Position numbers and translations under genes: made by a program
DNA from: Candidatus Fimenecus excrementigallinarum
GTDB taxonomy: Bacteria; Bacillota; Clostridia; Oscillospirales; Acutalibacteraceae
Length of the DNA stretch: 64,000 nucleotides
Direction: 5' to 3'
NCBI GenBank assembly: GCA_018714805.1
Contig: DVMW01000028.1
Location: 32,790-96,789, forward strand
The notes under the pieces: model-generated
Told to the model about the DNA's origin: nothing
The model's database searches: none
Seen by the model: the letters and a program-made list of their open reading frames with translations, nothing else
In this document: positions 24,785 to 33,880 of the stretch, one piece after another
How positions within the stretch are numbered: position 1 is the first letter of the stretch
How the letters are laid out: the number at the start of each line of letters is the position of its first letter

Positions 24785-24910
24785 CTTGCCGAAGACAGCA
24801 GGTGCGTTTGCGTAAGGGCTTTTGCCCGCCTGCCGAGGAAAAGTGCTTTACTTTCTTGTTAAGGTAATTTGGCCTTTTCCGCCTTTCGACGGAAAGGGCC
24901 TTCATTTTTC
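24785..24910 (+). ncRNA. Ribosomal protein L10 leader with attenuator
   Basis: A structured 5' leader of rplJ with the L10-leader pattern: GAAGACAGCAGGTGC, a pairing partner CCTGCCGAGGAAAAG, then an 11-bp terminator stem (GGCCTTTTCCG/CGGAAAGGGCC at 24871-24900) followed by TTCATTTTT. In Firmicutes the L10(L12)4 complex binds such leaders and reduces downstream expression. Confidence 0.8.
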
Positions 24911-24972
24911 TCACCGCGTAAGGCGCCGCCTTACCGCAAAGCAAGCGCATTTTAATTCTGGAGGTGAATGTT

Positions 24973-25593
24973 TTGCCGAGTGAGAAAGTGTTGGAACTGA
25001 AAAAACAGCAGGTCGCCGACCTTAAGACCCGTTTGGACGGGGCGTGCGCAGGCGTTCTGGTGGATTACCGCGGGATTTCCGTCGCCGACGACACCCAGCT
25101 TCGCAAGGAGCTGCGGGAGGCGGGCGTAACGTATACCGTGTCCAAGAACACGCTGCTGCACCTTGCGTTCGCCGGCACGCCGTATGAGGCGCTTGACAGC
25201 GTCTTAGAGGGCACGACCGCCATTGCGACGAGCGCGGACGACTATGTCGCCGCCGCGCGCATCCTGGGTAAGTTTGCCGACAAGAGCGACAGCTTCAATC
25301 TCAAGGGCGGCTTTATCGACGATGAAGTGATTGACCTTGCGAAGCTGCAAAGCCTTGCGAAGCTGCCGTCGCGCGAGGTCCTGCTGGCTACCGTCCTGAG
25401 CGCGTTCAATGCCCCCATGGCCGCCTTTGCGCGCGTCATCCAGGCCGTTGTCGACAAGGGTGGAGAAGCCCCCGCAGCCGAGGAAGCGGCTGTGCCTGCG
25501 GCCGAGGAGGCCGCGCCCGCTGCTGAAGAAGCAGCAGCTCCCGCAGCCGAAGAAGCGGCTGCACCCGCAGCGGAGGAAACCCCCGCTGAATAA
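24973..25593 (+). CDS. rplJ: 50S ribosomal protein L10 with an acidic repeat tail
   Basis: A 206-residue L10. The best start is TTG 24973, 6 nt after GGAGGTG; the GTG at 24964 lies within that site. The core (1-165) has the usual [33 protein letters not shown] and [34 protein letters not shown]. After it comes about 40 residues of imperfect Ala-Ala-Pro-Ala-Glu-Glu repeats not found in typical L10. L10 anchors L7/L12 dimers to the ribosome stalk. Confidence 0.95.
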   Translation: MPSEKVLELKKQQVADLKTRLDGACAGVLVDYRGISVADDTQLRKELREAGVTYTVSKNTLLHLAFAGTPYEALDSVLEGTTAIATSADDYVAAARILGKFADKSDSFNLKGGFIDDEVIDLAKLQSLAKLPSREVLLATVLSAFNAPMAAFARVIQAVVDKGGEAPAAEEAAVPAAEEAAPAAEEAAAPAAEEAAAPAAEETPAE

Positions 25594-25619
25594 TTCTGAA
25601 AAAACGGAGGAACAGTATC

Positions 25620-25997
25620 ATGGCATCTGAAAAAGTTACTGCTTTGCTTGAAGAAATCAAAGCTATGTCCGTCCTTGAGCTCTCCGAGCTCGTCCATGCG
25701 GTTGAAGAGGAATTCGGCGTGTCCGCCGCCGCTGCGGTAGCGGTCGCGGCTCCGGCGGAGGGCGGCGCTGCCGCTGCCGAGGAGAAGACCGAGTTCGACC
25801 TGGTGCTGGCGGAAGTCGGCGCTGAGAAGATTAAGGTCATCAAGGTTGTCCGCGAGATTACGGGCCTGGGCCTCGGCGAAGCGAAAGCCCTCGTCGACGG
25901 CGCGCCCAAGACCGTCAAGGAAGCCATGCCGAAGGAAGAAGCGGAAGCTGCCAAGGCCAAGCTCGAAGAAGTCGGCGCGAAAATCGAACTCAAGTAA
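25620..25997 (+). CDS. rplL: 50S ribosomal protein L7/L12
   Basis: A 125-residue L7/L12. The N-terminal dimer domain is 1-33, then an Ala-rich hinge, and the C-terminal domain has [51 protein letters not shown] precedes the ATG. Unlike in many bacteria rpoB does not follow; a strong terminator ends the unit. Confidence 0.98.
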   Translation: MASEKVTALLEEIKAMSVLELSELVHAVEEEFGVSAAAAVAVAAPAEGGAAAAEEKTEFDLVLAEVGAEKIKVIKVVREITGLGLGEAKALVDGAPKTVKEAMPKEEAEAAKAKLEEVGAKIELK

Positions 25998-26018
25998 AAA
26001 CGGGATTCCGTTTTTCTG

Positions 26019-26049
26019 CACCCTGTCCAAACGGACAGGGTGTTTTTTT
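26019..26049 (+). terminator. Terminator after rplL
   Basis: CACCCTGTCC/GGACAGGGTG with an AAAC loop and T7. Confidence 0.95.
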
Positions 26050-26086
26050 GTGCGGTGTAAAATTATGCGACAGGCTGTAAAATTTC

Positions 26087-26115
26087 TTGACAACGCCGTA
26101 TAAATCCTCTATGAT
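26087..26115 (+). promoter_or_regulatory. SigA-type promoter for the TM2 protein gene
   Basis: TTGACA at 26087-26092 and TATGAT at 26110-26115 with a 17-bp spacer. Confidence 0.8.
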
Positions 26116-26177
26116 ATTGATGAAAGGTCTCGTATGGGGCCTGCACTTCCTATTTTCATTTTACAGGAGGAGATATT

Positions 26178-26582
26178 ATGTTCTGTCGAAATTGCGGGGC
26201 AGCCATGCAGCCCAACCAGGCCGTTTGCCTGACGTGCGGTACGGCGATGGGTACGGGGAATGCGTTTTGCCCGAACTGCGGCCAGCCGGTCGCGCCGACC
26301 GCCGCGGTCTGCGTGTCGTGCGGTGTGGCGCTGCAGCAGCAGCAAACGGGCAGCAAATCCAAAATCGCCGCGGGGCTTCTGGCGATTTTCCTCGGGCAGC
26401 TCGGCATCCACAACTTCTATCTCGGCTATACCAAAAAAGCGGTTATCCAGCTGCTGATTACCCTGCTGCTCAGCTGGACGTTCGTCGCGCCGACGGCCGT
26501 CTGGATTTGGGCCATTGTGGAAGCGGTCAAGATTTTCCAGGGCAAGCTGCCGGACGCCAACGGAATGGCGCTTTCCGACTAA
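26178..26582 (+). CDS. Zinc-ribbon and TM2-domain membrane protein
   Basis: A 134-residue protein. Zinc-ribbon cysteine pairs are CRNCG/CLTCG (residues 3-21) and CPNCG/CVSCG (about 32-49). The TM2 domain follows (about 60-125) with KSKIAAGLLAIFLGQLGIHNFYLGY and a second helix ending in WIWAIVEAVKIFQG. Members are membrane proteins of unknown role. ACAGGAGGAGATATT precedes the ATG. Monocistronic: promoter and terminator enclose it. Confidence 0.88.
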   Translation: MFCRNCGAAMQPNQAVCLTCGTAMGTGNAFCPNCGQPVAPTAAVCVSCGVALQQQQTGSKSKIAAGLLAIFLGQLGIHNFYLGYTKKAVIQLLITLLLSWTFVAPTAVWIWAIVEAVKIFQGKLPDANGMALSD

Positions 26583-26602
26583 ATTGAAAGCCTGCGTTTT
26601 GT

Positions 26603-26634
26603 GTCCCGCCGTTTTAGCGGCGGGACTTTTTTTG
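26603..26634 (+). terminator. Terminator after the TM2 gene
   Basis: GTCCCGCCG/CGGCGGGAC with a TTTTAG loop and T7. Confidence 0.95.
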
Positions 26635-26667
26635 TTGTCTATTTTGCCGTATTTTTGTTGGAAGCGG

Positions 26668-26696
26668 TTGCCTTTTTTCGTCGGATATAGTAAAAT
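26668..26696 (+). promoter_or_regulatory. SigA-type promoter for the glycan operon
   Basis: TTGCCT at 26668-26673 and TAAAAT at 26691-26696 with a 17-bp spacer, 50 bp before the first gene. Confidence 0.6.
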
Positions 26697-26746
26697 GCTA
26701 AACGGCAGGTTCTGTCTGCCCAAAACCGCATCGGAAAGGAAACGCC

Positions 26747-27208
26747 ATGTCCCAATATACCGAACGCGCGGTCGAGCTGTTTATGTCCGGCTACAACTGC
26801 GCGCAGTCTGTGTTTGCCGCTTTTCACGACCGGGTCGGGCTGCCCATGGAGCTTGCGCTGCGCGTGTCCGCCGGGCTCGGCGGCGGCGTGGGCAGGCTGC
26901 GCGAGGTCTGCGGCGCGCTTTGCGGCGCCGCGATGCTGGCCGGTATGCTGTACGGCGCGACGCAGGGCGAGGACCAGGCGGCGAAGGCTTACACCTACCA
27001 AAAGGTGCAGGAGATTGCCGCGGAATTCCGCAAGTCCAACCCGTCCATCCTGTGCCGCGAGCTTTTGGGACTGCCGGCGGACGCGCCCATCGTCGCGCAG
27101 CCGGAGGCGCGTACGGAAAGCTATTACCAAGACCGCCCGTGCCCGCGCATCATTGAAAGCGCGGCGCGCGCGGCAGAGATTATTTTATTCCCGGAGGAAA
27201 AAGTATAA
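26747..27208 (+). CDS. C_GCAxxG_C_C family protein
   Basis: A 153-residue protein with the defining pattern: NCAQSVFAAF near residue 18, GLGGGVGRLREVCGALCGAAMLAG (residues 44-67), then Cys in ILCRELLG (near 104) and the late Cys in RPCPRIIESAA. These proteins probably bind a metal or redox cofactor through the cysteines; function is unproven. The stop overlaps the next ATG (TAATG), so it is coupled to the GH36-like gene. Confidence 0.85.
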   Translation: MSQYTERAVELFMSGYNCAQSVFAAFHDRVGLPMELALRVSAGLGGGVGRLREVCGALCGAAMLAGMLYGATQGEDQAAKAYTYQKVQEIAAEFRKSNPSILCRELLGLPADAPIVAQPEARTESYYQDRPCPRIIESAARAAEIILFPEEKV

Positions 27209-29919
27209 TGGAATTCCCGTCTAAACCGTTCGTCCTGGCAGAAGAAGGGCAGTTGGCCCTCGGCAACGCGCATATCGCGCGGGTGTTTTCCGTATCGGAG
27301 GACGGCATTTTCCGCACGGCCTTCATTCGCAACCGGCGCATCCCCGGCGGGCTGGACCTTCCGTTCCAGCCCTGTTCGGAGGAGTTCGTCCTGCGCGTCT
27401 ATACCGAAAAAAAGAAAATTGCCGCGCTTAAGTGCTCGTCTTTGCGCGTTTCGGATATTTTAACCGGCGAGGACGGTGAAACCAAGCGGCTCGAGGTCCG
27501 TTTCGCCCCGCTGCAGGCGCTCGGCGTCGGCTATGTCGTTACGCTGCTGTACGAGGTCCCGGGCGACAAGCCGTATATCTATAAGCAGCTGCGCGTGGCG
27601 GCGACGGACGAGCGCGTGCGCGTGGATTCCATTGACACGGAGCTTATCTCCCTGCCGCGGGATTTGCAGCAAAAATGGAGCCGGCCGAACATGAAAAAGG
27701 CGTTTTTGGACCCCTTTAAGGCCGCGCTCGGGCAGCCCGTCTATCTCAACGGCCTCTTTACGGGCAGCGAATTCCCGGCGGCGGACAACAACATCGAGGA
27801 CGGCTTTGCGCACGTGCGCTACTACAGCGGCAAGACGTTCGAGGCGCTGTCCGGCGGCGCGCACGGCTACACCACCTGGAAAACCGTGTTCGGCGCGGCG
27901 CGCGGGCTGGAGCTGCCGGTTATCCGCGCGGATTTCCTTTCGTATATTGCGGATATTGCCCGCCCCGTTTCTTTGCGCGTGCAGTACAACTCCTGGTTCG
28001 ACCATATGCTCGATATCGACCGCGACAACATCCGCCACTCCTTTATGGAGATTGAAAAGGGCCTGACGCAAAACGGCGTGCCGCCCGTGGATTCCTATGT
28101 CGTGGACGACGGCTGGGTCGATTACGACCGGGATTTCTGGGGCTTTAACGACAAATTCCCGAACGAGCTTTACGAGGGCGCGGCGCTTGCCGAGAGCTTC
28201 GGGTCGCATTTCGGACTCTGGCTCGGTCCGCGCGGCGGCTATAACCGCAAAACGCCGGGCTTCGGCAAGCGGATGCAGCGCGCGGGCAAGGGCGGCTATA
28301 ACCGCCGCAGCCACGACGTCTGCACCGCCGACCACCGTTACCAGAAAAATTTGACCGACCTGTTTTTGGACTACATGGCGCGCTTTGACATCAATTACTG
28401 GAAGCTCGACGGCTTCCTGCTCAAATCCTGCCCGTCCAAGCGCCACGGGCACCCGACCGGCGGGTATAAGGATATGTATGCCTTTACGGACCATTGGGAA
28501 AACTGGATTGAAATTTTCAAGACCATGCGCGGCGCAAGAGAGGCGGCGGGCAAGGATTTGTGGCTCAACCAGACGAGCTACTGCAACGCGAGCCCCTGGT
28601 ACCTGCAATTCTGCGAAAGCCTTTGGATGCAGAACAGCGACGACGTCGGCTTCCTCGACAAAACCGCGGACGGCGAGGACATGGCGGGCGCGGACTACGA
28701 CCGGATGCTCTCTTACCGGGACGCGCGGTATTTCGATTTCCACAAAACGCGCGCGTACCAGTTCCCGGCGGCGCATATGTATAACCACGACCCCATTTAC
28801 GGCAACACCGCGAACGTCCGCATGACGGACGAGGAGTTCCGCAAGTTCCTCTATATGCTTGCGGCGCGCGGCACGGCGTTCTGGGAGCTTTACTACAGCT
28901 TCAACCTGTTCTCGCCGGAAAAATGGCAAATCAACGCCGACGTCCTGCGCTTTTTGCGGGAGAATTTCCACATCCTGCGCCATGCGCAGCTGCTCGGCGA
29001 CAGCCCGCAGACGGGGTCCGTCTACGGCTACAGCGCCTGGGACGGCGAAGCGGGCATCCTGGCCTTGCGCAACCCCCTCAACCGTGTGCAGACGTTTTCA
29101 GTCGTGCTGGACCGCAGCATCGGCGTGCCGGAGGGCGCAAAGGATTTGTCCTCGGTCGTCTGGCTGCCCTACAGCCCCGAGCCCATGCACCGGACGTGGC
29201 AATACGGCGACACGCTGCAAATGGAACTGCAGCCCCATGCCGTGCGGCTTTTGTGCTTCGGCAGACCCGACGCGGACGCGCCGCGGCTTTTGCGCGCGCG
29301 CATGACGGCGGCGGACGAGGTGCGCCTGGCCTTTGACAAGCGGATTGTCCTTTATCCGAACAGTATTTCCGTAGAAGGAACCGACTGCACCGTGCAGCTT
29401 TTGTCGAATTACAGCGAGGTCCTTGTCAAGCTCGCCCGGCCCGTTTCGGCCGGGGACCCGGTACAGCTGCAATACAGCGTCAGCGACGTCTGGGGCAACC
29501 GGGAAAGCGGCGGCTGCGCGCTTTGCTGGTACCCGCAGGGCAAGCTTCCGGGCGCGTTTTCCGGGACGGGGGATTTTACGCTGCGCCTGAAGCTGCAAAA
29601 CGCGCCGCGCGACGGCGTGCTTTTGACGCTCGGCCCGTCGCTGTGCGTGAAGGTTTCCAACGGCTGCCCCGCCGTGGAGTGCATGGGCGTGAAGGCAAAG
29701 GCGAAAAACGCCGTGCACGAGCGGAAATTTGCGCGCGCCGATATTGTGCGCGAACAAAACGGCGTTTGGAAAATCTATGTGGACGGCGTCCTTTCCGGCG
29801 GCGCGTACAGCCCGGCGCATACGGACGACGCGCTGCCCGAAGCGCAGCTGCAAACGCACGAATGCGTGCAGGCCTGCGACTTTTACGACCATGCGCTGCC
29901 GTTTGACAAGCTGCAATAA
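27208..29919 (+). CDS. GH36-like alpha-galactosidase / alpha-N-acetylgalactosaminidase
   Basis: A 903-residue protein without a signal peptide. An N-terminal beta-sandwich region (1-260) precedes a clan GH-D barrel: YNSWFDHMLDIDRDN (near 268), SYVVDDGWVDY (near 296), WKLDGF (probable nucleophile Asp near 398) and LWMQNSDDVGF (probable acid/base Asp near 477). The C-terminal 130 residues look like a LamG/concanavalin domain (GVWKIYVDGVLSGG). Alpha-GalNAc or alpha-Gal is the likely target given the sulfatase and GH31 genes downstream; the exact family assignment needs a profile search. Confidence 0.7.
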   Translation: MEFPSKPFVLAEEGQLALGNAHIARVFSVSEDGIFRTAFIRNRRIPGGLDLPFQPCSEEFVLRVYTEKKKIAALKCSSLRVSDILTGEDGETKRLEVRFAPLQALGVGYVVTLLYEVPGDKPYIYKQLRVAATDERVRVDSIDTELISLPRDLQQKWSRPNMKKAFLDPFKAALGQPVYLNGLFTGSEFPAADNNIEDGFAHVRYYSGKTFEALSGGAHGYTTWKTVFGAARGLELPVIRADFLSYIADIARPVSLRVQYNSWFDHMLDIDRDNIRHSFMEIEKGLTQNGVPPVDSYVVDDGWVDYDRDFWGFNDKFPNELYEGAALAESFGSHFGLWLGPRGGYNRKTPGFGKRMQRAGKGGYNRRSHDVCTADHRYQKNLTDLFLDYMARFDINYWKLDGFLLKSCPSKRHGHPTGGYKDMYAFTDHWENWIEIFKTMRGAREAAGKDLWLNQTSYCNASPWYLQFCESLWMQNSDDVGFLDKTADGEDMAGADYDRMLSYRDARYFDFHKTRAYQFPAAHMYNHDPIYGNTANVRMTDEEFRKFLYMLAARGTAFWELYYSFNLFSPEKWQINADVLRFLRENFHILRHAQLLGDSPQTGSVYGYSAWDGEAGILALRNPLNRVQTFSVVLDRSIGVPEGAKDLSSVVWLPYSPEPMHRTWQYGDTLQMELQPHAVRLLCFGRPDADAPRLLRARMTAADEVRLAFDKRIVLYPNSISVEGTDCTVQLLSNYSEVLVKLARPVSAGDPVQLQYSVSDVWGNRESGGCALCWYPQGKLPGAFSGTGDFTLRLKLQNAPRDGVLLTLGPSLCVKVSNGCPAVECMGVKAKAKNAVHERKFARADIVREQNGVWKIYVDGVLSGGAYSPAHTDDALPEAQLQTHECVQACDFYDHALPFDKLQ

Positions 29920-29937
29920 CATAGGGGAGCGTACCGC

Positions 29938-31413
29938 GTGAAACAAGTCGTATTTCTGATGGTCGATACCCAGCGCAAGGATATGCTGGGCTGCTACGAC
30001 CGTGCCGCGCCGCCGACGCCGCAGCTTGACCTGCTTGCCGAAAACGGGCTGCGGTTTGAAAACGCCTTTACCTGCCAGCCGGTCTGCGGCCCCGCGCGCT
30101 CCGCGCTGTTTACGGGGCTGTATCCGCATGAAAACGGCATGGAAACAAACGGGATGCCGCTGCGCGCCGGCGTGCGCCATATCGGGCAGCTGCTGACGGC
30201 GGCGGGCATTCCCTGCGGGTATATCGGCAAATGGCACCTCGACGGCGGCGATTATTTCGGCCGCGGGGAATGCCCGGACGGCTTTTTGCCGGAATACTGG
30301 TACGATATGCGCAATTTCCTTTTGGAGCTGCCCTCGGACCGCGCCCGGCAAAAGAGCCGGCAAAACATGAACGGCCGCTCGGACGACCCGAAGGAGGCGG
30401 ATACGTTTGCGCACCGCTGCTGCGACCGCGCGATTCGCTTTTTGGAGGAATACCGAAACCGCGACTTTTTCCTGACCGTTTCGCTCGACGAGCCGCACGA
30501 CCCGAGCGTCTGCCCGCGGCGGTTTTTCCGCGCGCTGCGCAAAAATCGGTTTCGCCTCAAGCGCCGCCCCAACATCAACGCCAAGCTGCAGGGGAAGCCG
30601 GCGCACCAGCAGGTTTGGCGCGCCAAATACAAGGGGATGCCGTTTTGGCTGTTCCGCCGCTGTGAGCGGGCCATGTTCGCCTGCAATTCGTTCTGCGACT
30701 ATGAGCTCGGCCGCGTGCTCGGCAAAATCCGCGCTTTGGGGCTTGACCCCTTAATTGTGTACACCGCCGACCACGGGGATATGTTTTTCTCCCACGGGCT
30801 TTTGGGCAAGGGCGCGGCCATGTACAACGAAATTACGAACATCCCGCTGCTTTTGTCCGGCGGGGGCTTCCCAAAGGGTGTTTCGCAAACGCCGGTGTCG
30901 CACATTGACCTTCTGCCGACCGTGCTGCACCATTTCGGCGTGCGGGTGCCGCCCGACCGGACCGGCGAGCCGCTGCAAACCGTCGATTTACAGCGGACGC
31001 GGCGCGACGTGCACATCGAATATACGCGCTACGAGGTCGACCATGACAGCTTCATGGGCTTCCAGCCAATCCGCTGCATTACGGACGGGCGGTACAAGCT
31101 GGTGCTTAACCTTCTGACGACCGACGAGCTTTACGACCTGGAAAAGGACCCGTACGAGCTGGAAAACCGCATCCAAAGCGCCGAATACGCCGCGGTGCGC
31201 AACGCGCTGCACGACCGGCTGCTGGCGCACATGAACGAAACGCGCGATTTGTACCGCGGGTATTATTGGGCGTGCAGGCCCTGGCGGCCGGAAAAAACGC
31301 CGAGCTTTGACGATACGGGCTACATCCGGGACAAAAAGGAGGACGGCTTCGTCCGCCTGGATTACAGCACGGGCCTTCCCGTGCAGCAGACAGAACGCAA
31401 ACGGAAAGGGTAG
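29938..31413 (+). CDS. Sulfatase (formylglycine-dependent)
   Basis: A 491-residue alkaline-phosphatase-superfamily sulfatase. The start is GTG 29938 after AGGGGAG. The active-site motif is VCGPARSALFTG, whose Cys50 would be converted to formylglycine by an anaerobic maturase not encoded here. Metal ligands include MVDTQR at the N-terminus and YTADHGDMFFSHG near 275; IGKWHLDGG fits the substrate lysine/histidine motif. No signal peptide, so it is probably cytoplasmic and acts on imported sulfated oligosaccharides. Confidence 0.9.
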   Translation: MKQVVFLMVDTQRKDMLGCYDRAAPPTPQLDLLAENGLRFENAFTCQPVCGPARSALFTGLYPHENGMETNGMPLRAGVRHIGQLLTAAGIPCGYIGKWHLDGGDYFGRGECPDGFLPEYWYDMRNFLLELPSDRARQKSRQNMNGRSDDPKEADTFAHRCCDRAIRFLEEYRNRDFFLTVSLDEPHDPSVCPRRFFRALRKNRFRLKRRPNINAKLQGKPAHQQVWRAKYKGMPFWLFRRCERAMFACNSFCDYELGRVLGKIRALGLDPLIVYTADHGDMFFSHGLLGKGAAMYNEITNIPLLLSGGGFPKGVSQTPVSHIDLLPTVLHHFGVRVPPDRTGEPLQTVDLQRTRRDVHIEYTRYEVDHDSFMGFQPIRCITDGRYKLVLNLLTTDELYDLEKDPYELENRIQSAEYAAVRNALHDRLLAHMNETRDLYRGYYWACRPWRPEKTPSFDDTGYIRDKKEDGFVRLDYSTGLPVQQTERKRKG

Positions 31414-31421
31414 GGAATTGT

Positions 31422-33812
31422 ATGGAACAGCTGCATGACCATTTGCGCGCCGAAACCGCCCCCGCGCCGCGCGCGGAAAACGTCGTCGCCGCCGGGAACA
31501 CCCGCGTGACGGTGCTGACCCCACGGCTGCTTCGTATTGAGCACGGCGCGCCGGAGGCCTTTACGGACGCCGCAACGCAGACCGTCTGGTTCCGGGACCT
31601 CGGCGCGGTCGCCTTCCAAGCCGAGCAGCACGGCAGCCGCCTGACGGTCACGACGGACGACGCGGTCTTTGCGGTCAACACCGCCTCCGGCAGGCTTTTG
31701 TATGCGCAGTTCGGCGGCAGGCGCGTGCGCCCGTCGAAAAAGCACAACCTGAAGGGCACCGCCCGCACGCTGGACGCAACCTTCGGGCCGATTCCCCTAA
31801 AGGACGGCGTGCTGTCATCCGACGGCCTGGCGCTGCTGGACGACAGCAAATCCCTGCTGCTGGAAGCGGACGGAATGGTCGCCGCGCGCAAGGCGCCGGA
31901 GCGGGATGTCTATGTGTTCGCCTTCGGCCGGGATTACATTGGCGCCGTGCGGACGCTTTTCCGCCTTACGGGCAGCGTGCCGCTTGTGCCGCGCTTTGCG
32001 CTGGGCAACTGGTGGAGCCGGTATTATCCGTACAGCCAGGCGGAATATGAAAAGCTGATGGTACGCTTTGCCGAAAAGCAGATTCCCTTTACCGTCGCGA
32101 CGGTCGATATGGACTGGCACTGGGTGGATTTGGAGGGGCATTTCGGCGAGAAATTCAAAAAGACCTGGGGCGGCACCTCGGGGTGGACGGGCTACAGCTG
32201 GAACACGGAGCTGTTCCCGGACTACAAGGGCTTTTTGCGCTTCTTGCATACGCAGAACCTGAAGGTCACGCTGAACCTCCACCCGGCGGACGGCGTGCGC
32301 CATTTTGAGGACGCGTACCCCGAAATGGCGAAGGCGATGGGCGTGGACGCCGAAAACCGCGAGCCGGTTGCGTTCGACATCGCCGACCCGAAGTTCATCA
32401 ACAATTACCTCGACATCCTCCACCACCCGTACGAGGCGGCGGGCGTCGATTTCTGGTGGATTGACTGGCAGCAGGGGACCAAAAGCCGCATGGCGGGGCT
32501 AGACCCCTTGTGGTCGCTCAACCATTACCATTTCCTCGACAACGGCCGCGGCGCGCACCGTCCGCTGATATTGTCGCGCTACGCCGGCGTCGGCTCGCAC
32601 CGCTATCCGCTCGGCTTTTCGGGCGATACGGCGATGAACTGGCAGGTTTTAAAATTCCAGCCGTATTTCACGGCGACGGCGGCCAACTGCGGCTACACCT
32701 GGTGGAGCCACGACATCGGCGGGCACCACTTCGGCGAGCACGACGACGAGCTGTACGTCCGCTGGGTCCAGTTCGGCGTGTTTTCGCCCATTTTGCGGCT
32801 GCATTCGACGTCCAACGATTTGTTCGGCAAAGAGCCGTGGAACTACGGCTGGGCGGCCGAAACGCTGGCGAGCGAGGCGCTGCGCCTGCGGCACCGCTTG
32901 ATTCCGTACCTTTACGCGATGAACGCGCGCACGCATACCGAGGGGCGCGCCCTCTGCGAGCCGCTCTACTATACGGACCCCGACGCAAAAGACGCGTACC
33001 GCTGCAAAAACGGGTATATGTTCGGGTCAGAGCTGCTCGTCTGCCCGGTCACCTCGCGCTGCGACGCGAAAACGAAGCGCGCAAGCACCGAGGTCTATCT
33101 GCCAAAGGGACGCTGGACGCATTTCTTCACCGGCGCGGTTTACAAGGGCGGCAGAACCGTCCGCGTACACAGCGACCTCAACACCATCCCCGTGTTTGCC
33201 AAAGCGGGCGCGATTGTGCCCCTTTCCCTGGACGCGGGCAACGGCGCGGGCAATCCGGCGCAGATGGAGCTGCGGCTGTACCGCGGGAACAATACGTTTA
33301 CCCTGTATGAGGACGACGGCGAGACCCGCGCGTTTGAAGCGGGGGATTGCAGCAAAACGGTGATTTCGATTGCCGAAACGGACGATACGCTCAAGGTCTG
33401 CGTGTCCGGCGGCGCCGAAAAGCCCTATATGCCACAGACGCGTACCTGGACGCTGCGGTTTTGCGACGTCACCGCCTGCGCGGCGGTTTCCGCAACGGCG
33501 GACGGCGCGCCGCTTGCAGTGCAGGCCGCAGCCGACCCCGACGGCTGCCTTGTGCTCACCCTGCCGGCTCTGGCGGTTTCGGCAAGGGCGGAGGTCGAGC
33601 TTCAAAAGCCCTGCGCGCGGGAAAATCCGCCGTACCGCGAGCGCATCCGCGACATTTTGACGCATTACAACGCCGGCAACAACGCGAAAACCGTGACGTA
33701 TATGGGGCTTAAGAACAAGCCGACGCCGGAAAGCGCCGCGGCCGCCGCCCGCCGCGTCAAGAGCCGCGCGCTGCGCGAGGAGCTTTTGGAAGCGCTGTGC
33801 GATATGGAATAA
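31422..33812 (+). CDS. Glycoside hydrolase family 31 protein
   Basis: A 796-residue GH31 enzyme. An N-terminal beta-sandwich (1-190) precedes the barrel with RFALGNWWSRYYPYS, ATVDMDWHW, DFWWIDWQQGTK (probable nucleophile Asp near 346), GFSGDTAMNW (acid/base Asp near 402) and YTWWSHDIGGH, followed by a C-terminal beta domain (AGAIVPLS, LYEDDGETRAF) and an extra helical tail. The nucleophile loop departs from the usual WIDMNE, so substrate could be alpha-glucoside, xyloside or alpha-GalNAc. No signal peptide. Last gene of the operon, 8 bp after the sulfatase gene. Confidence 0.88.
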   Translation: MEQLHDHLRAETAPAPRAENVVAAGNTRVTVLTPRLLRIEHGAPEAFTDAATQTVWFRDLGAVAFQAEQHGSRLTVTTDDAVFAVNTASGRLLYAQFGGRRVRPSKKHNLKGTARTLDATFGPIPLKDGVLSSDGLALLDDSKSLLLEADGMVAARKAPERDVYVFAFGRDYIGAVRTLFRLTGSVPLVPRFALGNWWSRYYPYSQAEYEKLMVRFAEKQIPFTVATVDMDWHWVDLEGHFGEKFKKTWGGTSGWTGYSWNTELFPDYKGFLRFLHTQNLKVTLNLHPADGVRHFEDAYPEMAKAMGVDAENREPVAFDIADPKFINNYLDILHHPYEAAGVDFWWIDWQQGTKSRMAGLDPLWSLNHYHFLDNGRGAHRPLILSRYAGVGSHRYPLGFSGDTAMNWQVLKFQPYFTATAANCGYTWWSHDIGGHHFGEHDDELYVRWVQFGVFSPILRLHSTSNDLFGKEPWNYGWAAETLASEALRLRHRLIPYLYAMNARTHTEGRALCEPLYYTDPDAKDAYRCKNGYMFGSELLVCPVTSRCDAKTKRASTEVYLPKGRWTHFFTGAVYKGGRTVRVHSDLNTIPVFAKAGAIVPLSLDAGNGAGNPAQMELRLYRGNNTFTLYEDDGETRAFEAGDCSKTVISIAETDDTLKVCVSGGAEKPYMPQTRTWTLRFCDVTACAAVSATADGAPLAVQAAADPDGCLVLTLPALAVSARAEVELQKPCARENPPYRERIRDILTHYNAGNNAKTVTYMGLKNKPTPESAAAAARRVKSRALREELLEALCDME

Positions 33813-33846
33813 ACGCCAAAGCACGCTTACAAGACGTTTGAACAGC

Positions 33847-33874
33847 AGAAAAGCCCGGTTCCCCGGGCTTTTTT
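33847..33874. terminator. Terminator between the glycan operon and the PHP gene
   Basis: AAGCCCGG/CCGGGCTT with a 4-nt loop and T runs on both sides. Confidence 0.85.
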
Positions 33875-33880
33875 GCTGCG

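Noticed and set aside
25470..25593. Short repeats that might suggest a CRISPR-like or tandem DNA repeat
   Set aside because: They are in-frame degenerate codons for an Ala/Pro/Glu tail of L10, with no spacer structure.
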